A stretch of DNA of 64,000 bases from Thalassotalea eurytherma (GCF_030161415.1 NZ_BSSU01000007.1:124001-188000); one strand, 5' to 3'. Numbered from the stretch's first letter, positions 49,995 to 60,214 are shown. Numbers and translations are program-made. The notes: generated by a model not told the origin, from the sequence alone.

Positions 49995-51530
49995 ATGACA
50001 ACAACGAACAATGAAGTCATATTTCCTCAACATGAACAACTAGTTTCGATCACTGATACATATGGCACCATTACATACGCGAATGAAGTGTTTTGTCGTA
50101 TCGCTGGTTACGAAGAAAGTGAATTAGTAGGACAGGCGCATAATATCGTAAGACACCCAGATATGCCTAAAGCAGCCTTTGCTGATATGTGGAGTAAACT
50201 TAAACGTGGTGATTCATGGCGTGGCCTGGTAAAAAACCGATGTAAGAATGGCGACTACTATTGGGTAGACGCTTATGTAACACCACTTTATGATGGCAAT
50301 GAAATTACTGGCTTTCAATCTGTGCGTTGTCGCCCTACTGAACAGCAAAAAAAGGACGCTCTAGCACTTTATGATGCCATTAATGCGGGTAAAAGTGTCA
50401 GTGAATTCAGCACTAATTTTTCATTAAAATATGTGTTAATGGCTTTGACAACAATGTTAGCCATGATCTTAACTTATGTTTTAACCTCTTCTGCATTGGC
50501 TAGTGTGATCCCTTTAGTTTTTGCTATTGCAATCTTTGCGATATTCCAACAAGAACTTGTCGGTATTCCACAATATGCAACATCACTCAAACAAACGATT
50601 GATAGTCCGTCACGCTGGCTGTTTTCAGGCTATGGATTAAAAGCCTTGTTAACCTATCCAGAAAAACTTGCCTTTGCCAAAATCCGCACCGTACTTGGCA
50701 GAGCAGAAGACGCTGGCCATAACCTTGCAGCGGTTTCTCATGGTCTTGCCGAGTCAGCCGAACAAAGCTTAAACGGTTTAGTTGAAGAAAATACACAACT
50801 TAATGAACTTGCTTGCGCAATAGAGCAAATGAGTAACAGTATTAGCGAAGTTAGCAGTCATTCAAATGTTGTGTTTGAGTATGTAGGCAACGTGCAAACC
50901 ATCTGTGCTAGCACTAAAGACAGTATTAATAGCAACAAAACGACCATTGGTAGCCTTGCTGATGAAGTCGATGAAGCAGCAAATGTTGCTACTTCGCTTG
51001 TCAGCGACGCCGATCAAATTGCCACTATCATGGCTGAAATTGAAGGAATTGCTGATCAAACTAACTTACTTGCCTTAAATGCGGCTATTGAAGCAGCAAG
51101 AGCAGGAGAACAAGGGCGTGGCTTTGCTGTCGTTGCCGATGAAGTGAGAACCTTAGCGAGCCGCACACAATCCGCTACTGAGCAAATTCAAATATCTGTA
51201 CGTGAACTTCAATCGACGATTAGTCATTGGAGTAAAACCATGCAACAAAGTAAAGACAATGTTGATGCGTGTAACGAGCAATCAACGCAAGCCACAATCG
51301 CCATGGATGAAGTGATAAGCCTCGTTGAGCAAGTGAATACGATTGCACAAAATGTATCATCGTCAACAGATGAACAAGCAGATGTTGCTAGTAGCATTAA
51401 TCAACGCGTTAATAATATTGCTGAAATATCACAACAAAACAAAGAGATAGCTATATCAGTTAATGACAATGGTACGGCGGTGAGAAAAAGTGTTGAAGAT
51501 ATCGAGCACTTAAGCGATACGTTTCGCTAA
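49995..51530 (+). CDS. PAS-domain methyl-accepting chemotaxis protein (Aer-like)
   Basis: 511 residues from ATG at 49995 (an ATG at 49977 is possible). An N-terminal PAS domain (about 1-125), with [20 protein letters not shown] and [11 protein letters not shown] typical of Aer, is followed by two adjacent membrane helices (about 145-188). The C-terminal signalling domain has the conserved hairpin tip [21 protein letters not shown] and the flanking [17 protein letters not shown]. Aer binds FAD in PAS and senses redox or oxygen; FAD binding here is inferred. It should signal through CheA/CheW encoded elsewhere. Confidence 0.92.
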   Translation: MTTTNNEVIFPQHEQLVSITDTYGTITYANEVFCRIAGYEESELVGQAHNIVRHPDMPKAAFADMWSKLKRGDSWRGLVKNRCKNGDYYWVDAYVTPLYDGNEITGFQSVRCRPTEQQKKDALALYDAINAGKSVSEFSTNFSLKYVLMALTTMLAMILTYVLTSSALASVIPLVFAIAIFAIFQQELVGIPQYATSLKQTIDSPSRWLFSGYGLKALLTYPEKLAFAKIRTVLGRAEDAGHNLAAVSHGLAESAEQSLNGLVEENTQLNELACAIEQMSNSISEVSSHSNVVFEYVGNVQTICASTKDSINSNKTTIGSLADEVDEAANVATSLVSDADQIATIMAEIEGIADQTNLLALNAAIEAARAGEQGRGFAVVADEVRTLASRTQSATEQIQISVRELQSTISHWSKTMQQSKDNVDACNEQSTQATIAMDEVISLVEQVNTIAQNVSSSTDEQADVASSINQRVNNIAEISQQNKEIAISVNDNGTAVRKSVEDIEHLSDTFR

Positions 51531-51617
51531 CAAATTTAACATAAGTTACCTAACAAATTAAAAGCTGGCTTGCTATAAATAAGACTTATGCGCACAACCA
51601 AGGATAGATCTAGCACC

Positions 51618-52622
51618 ATGAACAAAGTCGCCGTATTTAGTAGCAAACGATATGATCGTAAAATTGCCGATGAACACATTCAAAGTTCTCAAATCGAATT
51701 TACCTTTTTCGAATCGGCACTTTCGGAAGAAACTGTGCATCTAGCTGAAGGTTATGATGCAATCTGTATTTTTGTGAATGATGAAGCCAATGAGAGTGTG
51801 TTAGCAACCCTGCATAGCTTTGGCATTTCTATCATTGCGCTGCGCTGCGCAGGTTACAATAATGTGGATATTAAAATAGCTGAAAAGCTCGGTTTCACAA
51901 TATGCCGAGTACCAGAGTACTCGCCTGAAGCAGTTGCTGAGCATACGGTTGGCTTAATGCTAACCTTAAGTCGTAAATTTCATAAAGCCTATAACCGTGT
52001 TAGAGAAGGCAATTTTGCACTCGACGGCCTCATGGGCTTTAACCTATACCAAAAAACTGTCGGTATTATTGGCACAGGTAATATTGGTATAGCAACGCTT
52101 AAAATCATGAATGGTTTTGGTTGTCGTATCTTATGCTCCGATCCAGTCCAAAATCCTGAGGCGATTAAATTAGGTGCGACTTACGTTAATCTTGATACCT
52201 TATTTAAAGAAGCCGACATCATTAGTTTGCATTGTCCATTGCTACCCCAAACACAACATATCATTGATAAAGATGCCATTAGCAAAATGAAGAAAGGTGT
52301 GATGATCATCAATACCAGTCGCGGTGGCTTGATTGATACTAAAGCAGTTACTAAGGGGCTTAAAAAAGGTCAAATAGGCTACTTAGGGCTTGATGTGTAT
52401 GAGCTTGAAAGCGGCCTATTTTTTGAAGATTTATCGGAAGAAATTATACAAGATGATATTTTTCAGCGTTTAACAGCTTTTAGTAATGTCATGGTGACAG
52501 GTCATCAAGGCTTTTTCACTGTGGAGGCCTTAAATACCATAGCCTCGACCACATTAAACAACCTTAACGCCCTGTTAAATAATGAACCATTAAATCCTGA
52601 GTTTTTAATCGGTGGTCAATAA
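51618..52622 (+). CDS. ldhA: D-2-hydroxyacid dehydrogenase, probable D-lactate dehydrogenase
   Basis: 334 residues from ATG at 51618; an upstream ATG at 51588 would add ten residues not seen in the family. NAD-binding motif GTGNIG, substrate-binding LRCAGYNNVD, catalytic Arg in INTSRGGLIDT, Glu in DVYELES and His in VTGHQGFFT. The sequence fits fermentative D-LDH (pyruvate to D-lactate). The 3' end overlaps the convergent letB-like gene by 18 nt. Confidence 0.9.
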   Translation: MNKVAVFSSKRYDRKIADEHIQSSQIEFTFFESALSEETVHLAEGYDAICIFVNDEANESVLATLHSFGISIIALRCAGYNNVDIKIAEKLGFTICRVPEYSPEAVAEHTVGLMLTLSRKFHKAYNRVREGNFALDGLMGFNLYQKTVGIIGTGNIGIATLKIMNGFGCRILCSDPVQNPEAIKLGATYVNLDTLFKEADIISLHCPLLPQTQHIIDKDAISKMKKGVMIINTSRGGLIDTKAVTKGLKKGQIGYLGLDVYELESGLFFEDLSEEIIQDDIFQRLTAFSNVMVTGHQGFFTVEALNTIASTTLNNLNALLNNEPLNPEFLIGGQ

Positions 52623-55610
52623 GGATATTTGAGGCTGCCAATCTAGCCACCCTTCATCCATTTCAGTATGCAATTGGAATATGGTTTGTGGCACATTTGT
52701 TTCTGCTGGCATTTCAGGTGGTGTTGCGAATTCGATACCACCTGCAATCAAGGTTTCAATTGTGCTCGCTTCGACAGAAACACCACTAAATAGGCCACCA
52801 TCAAACTTCAATCCGCTCGCATTCCAAAACTTACTGTTCGTTTGAACAAGTGGTGCAAAACGCTCAGGAATATTGAGGTAAATTAAAACATGATCTGCTG
52901 TTGGCGCTAATTCAACGCCAATCACTTCACCGACTTTTACTTGACGATAAAGCACTGGATTCCCGACCCTTAGCGATCCTCTCGCTTTGGCTTTAAGTGT
53001 TAAATTCAAGCCATAAGCAAGTGTTTTAACCGCAGGTTCATAGCTTTTAGCAACAAAATGCTCTGTTGGTTGACCATCGCCAGGTAGCATAGAAATAGAA
53101 CCACCAGAAATAAGCTCTGAAACATTTTTATTACCGACAAGACCTACTTGCGGTCTATCTAACCAAAATTGACTGCCTTTTTTTGCTAAGCCTTTACCAA
53201 GATCATTTAAAAAGCCGATCGCTGTAACGCCAAGATCGTCCTCTTTGAAAATTAATTTGTTGAGTTCCCCTACTTGCTGACCGCGATGGATTATCGGCAT
53301 GCCTGCTTTAACATCAGCATAATCTTTAAAGTAAATGGAAATTGATTTTCCAGCCGTTTTAGCTTGATATTTATCAACAAATAAACGGTAGCTTATACCT
53401 TCTTCTACTGCTAGGTCTTGTTGTTCAGCGACATCAGGATTTAAGAAACTAATACCGCCTTTAACCACACTGTCTAGGGTTTCAGTTTTCACGCTGAAAT
53501 TAGCGATATTGCCTTGTACATTGATTCCGCCGGCATTATAAAATCGTGTAAAAGGCGAAATAAGGTGTTGATGCTCACTATCAATCGTAATGTGTACATC
53601 GACAAATTCAGGCTCTTCACTCAAGGCTACATGGTCTATTTGGCCAACAGTAATACCTCGATAACTCACTTTACTATAGCGGCTAATGCCACCACCATGT
53701 GCAGCCTTTAAAACCAGTTGCAGCCCTTCTGCATGTAACGGTTTTTTCGGCGGGTGCTGGCTCAAGACAAACTCTTTTTGAGCTGTGCCCTCGCCCGCAT
53801 ACAAGCTTACATAAGCACCGCCAAAAAGCGCCGTTGTATCAGTAATCCCAGACAATGATATTTCAGGTTTCACCAAAAAGAATTGCGCACTATGGGTTAA
53901 TAAAAATTTGTACTCAGGTAATAAGCCACCTTGAGCGTAAGCTACTTTGCCATCCGTCGACGTGGCATGTAATGAGCCAATTTCAAGGTCCTGATAAATG
54001 ATTCTCATATCAGGCTTTATATCGGTTAGCTGCGGTGGGTAAGCTAATGTAAATTCAACACGTTGCTTGGCAATATCTTGGCTATCATAAAGAAAAAATT
54101 CACTGCCATTTGATGGCGTATCTGAATCCTTCAATATACCCGTATCAAAAGCAATACCGCCCTTAAGTAAGGCTTGAATAGCTGGCGTTTCAATCTTAAC
54201 GCCTTGCAAACCTGCAGATATTTTCACGCCACTGGCATGCCAAAAGCGGCTATCTTGGGAAACGTATTGAGCATATTCAGGCTCAATAAAAATGGAAATA
54301 TCAAAGGCGTCAGGTCCTTGCGGTTGCAACGACTGAACATTACCTACTTTTTGTTCTTTATAGAAAATACCTGAACCAACAGTCACGGATTGCAATTCTT
54401 TGGCTTTGAGCGTTAAATGAACACCCGGCTCTTGGTAAGAAAGTGGCGGCTTTTTATTTAATACAGTGAAGGCAGTTTCTTGTTGACCATCTTCTGATAA
54501 CACAACACTTAGGTGGGCACCTTTTAGTAAGGTACTTAGGTTTGTCACGCCACCTAAATCAATATTAGGGCTAACAACATAGAACTGTGTTTTATTCGTA
54601 AGATAAGGTGCTAAACGAGGATTAATTTTCGCTTTAGCCGACAGCATATGCTTGTCTGCATCTATCGACGTGATTTCATCAACCCGACCTATACTCATGC
54701 CGTGATAAACAACTGGAGCACCTTGCTCAATGCCTGAATCCCACGAAAACGTTAGCTCAACTTCATAACCTAGCTTAGCTGTTTCAAAATCTTTATGGAG
54801 CGTGAAGCGCTTACCACTTTCTATTTTGCCCATATCACTACTTTGCGCATCATGATCAAAGGCGATACCACCAGCAATAATTGACGCTAACGATTGGGTT
54901 CTCACTGTAATACCATCGCTAATAGAGCCAGTCACTGCAATACCACTGGCATTCCAAAAACGAGACGATGTATTCACCAATTGAGAGAATTCTGGTTCAA
55001 TAAAAACATCAATTTCCACTTGGTTTGATGCTTGTAAATAACGATAACCCGAGACATAGCCAACCGTTAACTGCTTGAAAGTAACCGGTGAATTTTTCTC
55101 GATCGAGCCTAAGGTATTGGCCAGTAACTTAATATGTAAGCCAGGCGTTGTCATATCTAAAGGCGGCTGCTCTGTTAAACCAACGAAGCTTCTTTTCGCT
55201 TCTCCTAGGCCGGTCAAATCAGGTTTCATATTGATATAACTACCTGATATTAACGTATCTAACCCTTTGATACCTTGAAGGGAAACATCTGCAGTAACAA
55301 ACCAAAATTGTGTATTATCGGTAAGCGCCTCAGCTGTAGAGCCAATCATTTCAACTTCGACAATAACACTTTCTAAACTATCCGAAACGGTAAGGTTTGT
55401 AACTTTACCTGCAGTTAAACCGCGATAACGAACCTCAGTTTGACCTACGGTAATACCATTAGCACTTTCGAACTCAATGGTGATAAAAACACCTTGATTA
55501 GCTGCGGATTTAATAATAAGCCAGCCGACAAAAACAAAAGCGATAAATGGCACAAGCCATATAGCGGAAACACCTGAACGATTAACAACATTGGCTGGTT
55601 GATCAGTCAT
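52605..55610 (-). CDS. LetB/PqiB-like lipid transport protein with eight MCE domains
   Basis: 1001 residues from ATG at 55610. One membrane helix near the N-terminus (VSAIWLVPFIAFVFVGWLII, about 13-32), then eight MCE domains of about 115-120 residues. Odd domains share FW.V.P.ISL.GI..L..LLSG and even domains share FWNASGI...G and GGI.F, so the protein is four copies of a two-domain unit. E. coli LetB (YebT) has seven MCE domains and 877 residues. Such proteins stack into a hydrophobic tube for lipids across the periplasm. The gene overlaps the upstream pqiA-domain gene by 8 nt; a longer start at 55658 would overlap it further and is rejected. Confidence 0.9.
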   Translation of the reverse strand: MTDQPANVVNRSGVSAIWLVPFIAFVFVGWLIIKSAANQGVFITIEFESANGITVGQTEVRYRGLTAGKVTNLTVSDSLESVIVEVEMIGSTAEALTDNTQFWFVTADVSLQGIKGLDTLISGSYINMKPDLTGLGEAKRSFVGLTEQPPLDMTTPGLHIKLLANTLGSIEKNSPVTFKQLTVGYVSGYRYLQASNQVEIDVFIEPEFSQLVNTSSRFWNASGIAVTGSISDGITVRTQSLASIIAGGIAFDHDAQSSDMGKIESGKRFTLHKDFETAKLGYEVELTFSWDSGIEQGAPVVYHGMSIGRVDEITSIDADKHMLSAKAKINPRLAPYLTNKTQFYVVSPNIDLGGVTNLSTLLKGAHLSVVLSEDGQQETAFTVLNKKPPLSYQEPGVHLTLKAKELQSVTVGSGIFYKEQKVGNVQSLQPQGPDAFDISIFIEPEYAQYVSQDSRFWHASGVKISAGLQGVKIETPAIQALLKGGIAFDTGILKDSDTPSNGSEFFLYDSQDIAKQRVEFTLAYPPQLTDIKPDMRIIYQDLEIGSLHATSTDGKVAYAQGGLLPEYKFLLTHSAQFFLVKPEISLSGITDTTALFGGAYVSLYAGEGTAQKEFVLSQHPPKKPLHAEGLQLVLKAAHGGGISRYSKVSYRGITVGQIDHVALSEEPEFVDVHITIDSEHQHLISPFTRFYNAGGINVQGNIANFSVKTETLDSVVKGGISFLNPDVAEQQDLAVEEGISYRLFVDKYQAKTAGKSISIYFKDYADVKAGMPIIHRGQQVGELNKLIFKEDDLGVTAIGFLNDLGKGLAKKGSQFWLDRPQVGLVGNKNVSELISGGSISMLPGDGQPTEHFVAKSYEPAVKTLAYGLNLTLKAKARGSLRVGNPVLYRQVKVGEVIGVELAPTADHVLIYLNIPERFAPLVQTNSKFWNASGLKFDGGLFSGVSVEASTIETLIAGGIEFATPPEMPAETNVPQTIFQLHTEMDEGWLDWQPQISLLTTD

Positions 55611-56214
55611 TATTTTTTTTATCCCAAAGTAGTCGAGGGTCAAAACTATGGGCGGCAAACATACTAAATACCACCATTAACGTAAAATAGGTTGCGCCAG
55701 GTGCTGGTTGCACATTGGTAAAAATTCCAAACTTTACTAATGCGCCAGATAACGCGACGACAAAAACATCTAGCATAGACCATGGGCCAAGAAATTCGAC
55801 AATTTTATAAATTTTGCCAGAGTATACCCGAGAAAAAGTCAGCTTTTGATAAGTTGCCAGCACTAAAAAGATTAAACCACAAAGCTTTGCCAAAGGCACA
55901 AAAAAACTCGCCGTAAAGACAATAAACGCAATTGGAAACATATCTGCTTCAATTAACGAATTGATTCCCTCGAGTATGGTCATAGGCTCTGCTACACCAA
56001 GTTCATAGTAAATCATAATAGGAAATAAATTGGCTGGCACAAACATGATCAGCGCACTGATTGTCCAAGCGAGTGTATATTGAAGGCTTCTTGGATGACG
56101 CAAGTAAAAATGACCATGACAACGACGACAACGCATATAGTTTTGTATTGCCGGCTGCAGTTTGTGACATTTTGGACATCGAGCAAGTCCGTGTTCCTTC
56201 GCCGTTTTATGCAT
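55603..56214 (-). CDS. PqiA/LetA-domain membrane protein, second half
   Basis: 203 residues. An N-terminal zinc-ribbon-like part (CPKCHKLQP and CRRCHGHF) is followed by four hydrophobic helices of the PqiA domain. It overlaps its upstream neighbour of the same family and length by 8 nt and the downstream MCE gene by 8 nt. In E. coli LetA/PqiA is one protein with two such halves; here they are two genes. Confidence 0.9.
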   Translation of the reverse strand: MHKTAKEHGLARCPKCHKLQPAIQNYMRCRRCHGHFYLRHPRSLQYTLAWTISALIMFVPANLFPIMIYYELGVAEPMTILEGINSLIEADMFPIAFIVFTASFFVPLAKLCGLIFLVLATYQKLTFSRVYSGKIYKIVEFLGPWSMLDVFVVALSGALVKFGIFTNVQPAPGATYFTLMVVFSMFAAHSFDPRLLWDKKNND

Positions 56215-56818
56215 CAGATGCCTGCTCTAACGTTTCCCAAACATAATGATGATCGAGTGTTATATGGGTAAATATCGAACACAATAACAAACCGACAAAC
56301 ATCGCAAGCCCTACATTTAACGCAATATCGGCATATTCTGCTAATTTGTATAATGCGACACTTACCCCTAGAAAGAAAACATGAAGCATCGCCCAGCTAT
56401 CAAGAAAGTGATAGGAGCGAAAAAATTGGCGGTGCGTTTGATTTACTTGGTTGCGCTTTATTGCCAAACAAATATAAAGCACTGTCACTAGTCGTATTGC
56501 AGGAATCGCAATCGTAAAAAGAAAAAGCCCCATAGCGACGATCAAAAAATCTTTTTGTAATAGCATAACAAGACAGTCTACCAATGAAACTTCCGCATGC
56601 TGGCCAACCAAGGTAGCACCTACCATCGGCATTGAGATACCAGGGACAAACATCAGCAAACCCGCAATAGCGATCGCTATTGTACGGTTAATAGAATCTG
56701 CTTTAGCTTCGCTAATTTTACAGCCACAGCGAGAACACAAGGCAATCTGTTTCTCTTTCAACGGCAAGGCAGGATAAAGTGCGTCACAACGAGGACATGC
56801 AATATGTTCATTACTCAT
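56207..56818 (-). CDS. PqiA/LetA-domain membrane protein, first half
   Basis: 203 residues. Zinc-ribbon-like pairs CPRCDALYP and CSRCGCKI lie at 8-35, then four membrane helices (for example IAIAIAGLLMFVPGISMPMVG). First gene of the three-gene unit with the second pqiA-domain gene and the MCE gene. It should form the inner-membrane part of the lipid transporter. Confidence 0.9.
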   Translation of the reverse strand: MSNEHIACPRCDALYPALPLKEKQIALCSRCGCKISEAKADSINRTIAIAIAGLLMFVPGISMPMVGATLVGQHAEVSLVDCLVMLLQKDFLIVAMGLFLFTIAIPAIRLVTVLYICLAIKRNQVNQTHRQFFRSYHFLDSWAMLHVFFLGVSVALYKLAEYADIALNVGLAMFVGLLLCSIFTHITLDHHYVWETLEQASDA

Positions 56819-56898
56819 AGCAATTCACTTTATCAAAAGAAGATAACTTAATAATAAATTAAGCGAAATTAAAATAGCAAATGCTATTTTTTAAAGAT

Positions 56899-56926
56899 AA
56901 AAAAAGCAGCCGAAGCTGCTTTTTTC
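56899..56926. terminator. Terminator after cytochrome c gene
   Basis: AGCAGC (56905-56910) pairs with GCTGCT (56915-56920), with loop CGAA, and A6/T6 on the sides. On the minus strand it ends the cytochrome gene. Confidence 0.8.
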
Positions 56927-56939
56927 TTAATACGTTATT

Positions 56940-58175
56940 CTATAACGATGACATGTATTGAGCTAATGCTTCAATATCTTCATCTTTCAGACGCACTGCA
57001 ATGTTACGCATCATTTTGCTACGATCATTTGCACGGTCTTCAGAGCGGAACTTAACAAGCTGCGCTTTTAAGTAATCAACATGTTGGTTAGCAACACCAG
57101 GGAAACCTGCTTTTGCCATACCTGTACCATCAATACCATGACAAGCTGTACACGCTGTGATACCACGTGCTGCGTCACCACCTGTATATAGTTTTTTACC
57201 AATATCGTTCGCAGTACCAGAACCTTCAGTCACTTTTTGCGTTGCAAAGTATGCTGCTAAGTTTTTCATGTCTTCATCAGACAACGCGGCTACCATACCC
57301 GCCATGACTGGGTCTGCACGCTCACCTGATTTAAAATCAGCTAATTGTTTAGCAATGTATTCTTCGTGTTGACCTGCAATCTTAGGGTACATAGCAATTA
57401 ATGAGTTGCCGTCTGCAGCATGACACGCTACACAAGTACCAGAAATCGCTTTACCTTTTTCAACATCACCAGCAACGATTACTGGTGCAGCGCCTTTAGC
57501 AGCACCTGTTTTAGCAACAGCTTTTACCGCAGGATCTTTAAAGTATGCACCTAAGTCAGCAACATCTTGAGCTGAAAGATTCATTGATACTTGATTCATC
57601 GCAGCATTTTCACGAGAACCATCTTTAAAGTGATTTAATTGCTTTTCAATATATTCTGGGTGTTGGTTAGATAAATTAGGGTTAATCAACACTAATGAAT
57701 CACCATCTTTACCATGACAACCAATACATGCTGTAATGCCACGCGCTGTATCACCTTGTTCGTATAAGTGCTTACCTGCTGCTGCATCTGGAACAATTTT
57801 TGGTGCTGCTGGTGCTGCCGCAACAGCAACTGGTGCAGATCCTGAATCAGTTGACGCTGATGCTCCTGAACTATCCATGCTGGCGAAGTAAGCACCTAAA
57901 TCAGCCATATCAGTTTCTGATAATGGTGCTGCCATTGGCGACATTAAAGGATCTTTACGAGAGCCATCTTTAAATGCTTTAAGTTGCTTAACAATATAAT
58001 CTGCGTGTTGACCCGCTAAGTTAGGGTACATATCTGCAGTACCAATACCATTAGCACCGTGACAAGCAGCACAAGTTGCTGCCTTAGCTTTACCAGCCTG
58101 AGCGTCGCCAGCAGTTGCATTCGCAGAAGCTAACATACCAACGCCCAACACTAGAGAAAAGATTACGTTTTTCAT
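56940..58175 (-). CDS. Tetraheme cytochrome c4-like protein
   Basis: 411 residues with a signal peptide (about 1-22). Four CxxCH heme sites: 35-39 (CAACH), 150-154 (CIGCH), 248-252 (CVACH) and 342-346 (CTACH). Each is followed by a similar block with NLAGQH or a variant and a conserved Met for the sixth ligand. Usual cytochrome c4 has two hemes in about 200 residues, so this looks like two c4 units in tandem. It sits next to engB, as c4 genes often do in gammaproteobacteria. Probable electron carrier to a terminal oxidase in the periplasm. Confidence 0.9.
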   Translation of the reverse strand: MKNVIFSLVLGVGMLASANATAGDAQAGKAKAATCAACHGANGIGTADMYPNLAGQHADYIVKQLKAFKDGSRKDPLMSPMAAPLSETDMADLGAYFASMDSSGASASTDSGSAPVAVAAAPAAPKIVPDAAAGKHLYEQGDTARGITACIGCHGKDGDSLVLINPNLSNQHPEYIEKQLNHFKDGSRENAAMNQVSMNLSAQDVADLGAYFKDPAVKAVAKTGAAKGAAPVIVAGDVEKGKAISGTCVACHAADGNSLIAMYPKIAGQHEEYIAKQLADFKSGERADPVMAGMVAALSDEDMKNLAAYFATQKVTEGSGTANDIGKKLYTGGDAARGITACTACHGIDGTGMAKAGFPGVANQHVDYLKAQLVKFRSEDRANDRSKMMRNIAVRLKDEDIEALAQYMSSL

Positions 58176-58310
58176 TGATCACTCTCTATTTTTTATTGGT
58201 GGCTAATTAAAATTAACCTTCGTATAACTGTAAAAATTAGACATATTTTACACGAATATTGTCATGGTGTAAGAACAAGGTGTAAAAAAACCTACTAATT
58301 TTCAGGTTAT

Positions 58311-58340
58311 TTGTCGGTCTGATCAAAAATTAGATATAAT
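58311..58340 (+). promoter_or_regulatory. Sigma-70 promoter for engB
   Basis: TTGTCG (58311-58316), 18-nt spacer, TATAAT (58335-58340). Transcription would start near 58347, which excludes the first possible TTG at 58349 as start codon and supports the TTG at 58370. Confidence 0.7.
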
Positions 58341-58369
58341 ATCGACAATTGTTTTACGAGGAATCGACT

Positions 58370-59014
58370 TTGTCTGATCACACAATCAACTTAAATAAAG
58401 CACATTTCACCATTAGTGCACCTGATATTCGAAAATTACCTAATGACGACGGTATCGAAGTCGCTTTCGCAGGACGTTCAAACGCAGGTAAATCGAGCGC
58501 ATTAAATACGCTAACCCGCCAAAAAAGTTTAGCACGTACGAGTAAAACACCAGGACGTACTCAATTAATCAATGTTTTCGAAGTAGAAGAAGGCATGCGT
58601 TTAGTTGATTTACCCGGTTATGGTTTTGCGAAAGTGCCATTAGAAATGAAAAAGAAATGGCAAAAAGCGCTTGGTGAATACTTAGAGAAACGTGAGAGTT
58701 TGCAAGGTCTTGTTGTATTAATGGATATTCGCCACCCATTAAAAGATTTAGATCACCAACTCATTGAATGGGCAGTAGAAAGTGAATTACCTGTTTTAGC
58801 GCTTTTAACCAAAGCCGACAAATTGTCGCAAGGTAAAGCAAGTGCGCAAGTACTCGACGTCAAGAAGAAGCTAAAACCATTAGGCGGCGACATTAAAGTT
58901 TATGGCTTTTCATCACTTAAGCGTACCGGTTTTGATCAAGCGACTCAGGTTATCAGCCAGTGGTTTAGTCAGAATATAGAAAATACTGAAGAAAGCGACG
59001 AGGTCGCAGAGTAA
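58370..59014 (+). CDS. engB: Ribosome-assembly GTPase EngB (YihA/YsxC)
   Basis: 214 residues. GTP-binding motifs: G1 [10 protein letters not shown]2 region [10 protein letters not shown]3 DLPGYG, G4 TKADK, G5 near FSSLK. Needed for 50S assembly. The start is TTG at 58370, with the Shine-Dalgarno GAGGA at 58358-58362; a TTG at 58349 also keeps the frame but lies at the promoter. Followed by a terminator shared with chrA. Confidence 0.95.
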   Translation: MSDHTINLNKAHFTISAPDIRKLPNDDGIEVAFAGRSNAGKSSALNTLTRQKSLARTSKTPGRTQLINVFEVEEGMRLVDLPGYGFAKVPLEMKKKWQKALGEYLEKRESLQGLVVLMDIRHPLKDLDHQLIEWAVESELPVLALLTKADKLSQGKASAQVLDVKKKLKPLGGDIKVYGFSSLKRTGFDQATQVISQWFSQNIENTEESDEVAE

Positions 59015-59019
59015 ACGTT

Positions 59020-59047
59020 TAAAGGCAGCCAAGGCTGCCTTTTTTAT
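59020..59047. terminator. Terminator between engB and chrA
   Basis: AAAGGCAGC (59021-59029) pairs with GCTGCCTTT (59034-59042), with a 4-nt loop and a T-run. Convergent genes. Confidence 0.85.
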
Positions 59048-59050
59048 TAC

Positions 59051-60214
59051 TTACGTCCAAACCATTAGTGCACCGCCAGCTGCAAAACCAAGCACTAAAT
59101 AGACAATAGGCACTTTTACTTGTTTTAGTAAAAAGAATCCTAACACTACTAGCGCCATATCTTGCCCACTATTAACTGACGACGTAAACAACGGTTGATA
59201 CAGTGCACTAAATAACAAACCAACAACCGCGGCATTAACCCCTTGAATAGCGCCTGATAATTTTGGAATGTTAGCAATACTTTGCCAATGCTTTAAAAAC
59301 GCTAACATCAGTAAAAAGCCTGGTAAAAATATGGCAAATGTTGCAGTTAATGCACCTAAAATTGGTGCTTGTGGCGCTAAATGAAAGCCCAAGAATGTAG
59401 CAAGGGTAAACATTGGGCCTGGCACAGCCTGCGCAGCAGCATAGCCGGTTAAAAAGGTATCTGTAGATATTGAGTCTGCGAGCAGTTCCTGTAACAAAGG
59501 TAATACGACATGACCACCGCCAAACACTAAACTGCCTGCGTAATAAAAGTCTGCGGCTATTTTTGCAAAAACAGAGCTTGATGAAAGCATAGGCAGACCA
59601 ACAAAGAGCAAACCAAACGCAATAAATGGTAGCCATGCAAGGTTTAACTGAGGCGTTGAATCTTGTTCGCCAGTCAGCGTTGTATTCGTAAGATATTTAG
59701 CTCCCCAAAAAGCAGCAACGCCAATCACCAGCATTTGCGGAGCAATGCCCGGCATGACAAGCAAAAAGGTAGCGGTTAATACGGCAACCGACTTTGTTTT
59801 ATGAGCAGGACAAAAACTTGAGAACATCGTGAGTACGGCGTCAGCAACCACGACAACCGCCAATAGTTTTAAACCATGAACAATACCAAAGAAATAGACA
59901 CTGTCTAACCACGCTTGGCTCATCAAGGCCAATATGATCATCAGTGCGACTGACGGTAACGTGAAGCCTATAAACGCAGTAAAAGCGCCTAAGACACCCG
60001 CCTTTCGATAACCCAAGGCAAACCCAACCTGACTAGAGCCAGGACCAGGGAGAAACTGACTAAGGGCAACAATTTGGCCATACTCTTGTTGGCTCAACCA
60101 ACCAAGTTTTTGAACAAACCGCTGATTAAAATAACCAATATGCGCTGCTGGGCCACCAAAGCTAAGAAACCCAAGACATAAAAAGTGCCAGAAAATTTCG
60201 AGATATGTTTTCAT
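59051..60214 (-). CDS. chrA: Chromate transporter ChrA family protein
   Basis: 387 residues with two homologous CHR domains of hydrophobic helices. The N-terminal hallmarks FLCLGFLSFGGPAAHIGYF and QFLPGPGSSQVGFALGY, and the second-half AAQAVPGPMFTLATFLGF, are present. Family role: chromate efflux driven by the proton-motive force. The native substrate in an organism not exposed to chromate is unclear. Single-gene unit. Confidence 0.9.
   Translation of the reverse strand: MKTYLEIFWHFLCLGFLSFGGPAAHIGYFNQRFVQKLGWLSQQEYGQIVALSQFLPGPGSSQVGFALGYRKAGVLGAFTAFIGFTLPSVALMIILALMSQAWLDSVYFFGIVHGLKLLAVVVVADAVLTMFSSFCPAHKTKSVAVLTATFLLVMPGIAPQMLVIGVAAFWGAKYLTNTTLTGEQDSTPQLNLAWLPFIAFGLLFVGLPMLSSSSVFAKIAADFYYAGSLVFGGGHVVLPLLQELLADSISTDTFLTGYAAAQAVPGPMFTLATFLGFHLAPQAPILGALTATFAIFLPGFLLMLAFLKHWQSIANIPKLSGAIQGVNAAVVGLLFSALYQPLFTSSVNSGQDMALVVLGFFLLKQVKVPIVYLVLGFAAGGALMVWT

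Noticed and set aside
58226-58250. TGTC/TTTTTACA sequence before the cytochrome gene as a third PrsR box
   Set aside because: The spacing inside the motif is two bases shorter and no sigma-54 element lies at the expected distance.
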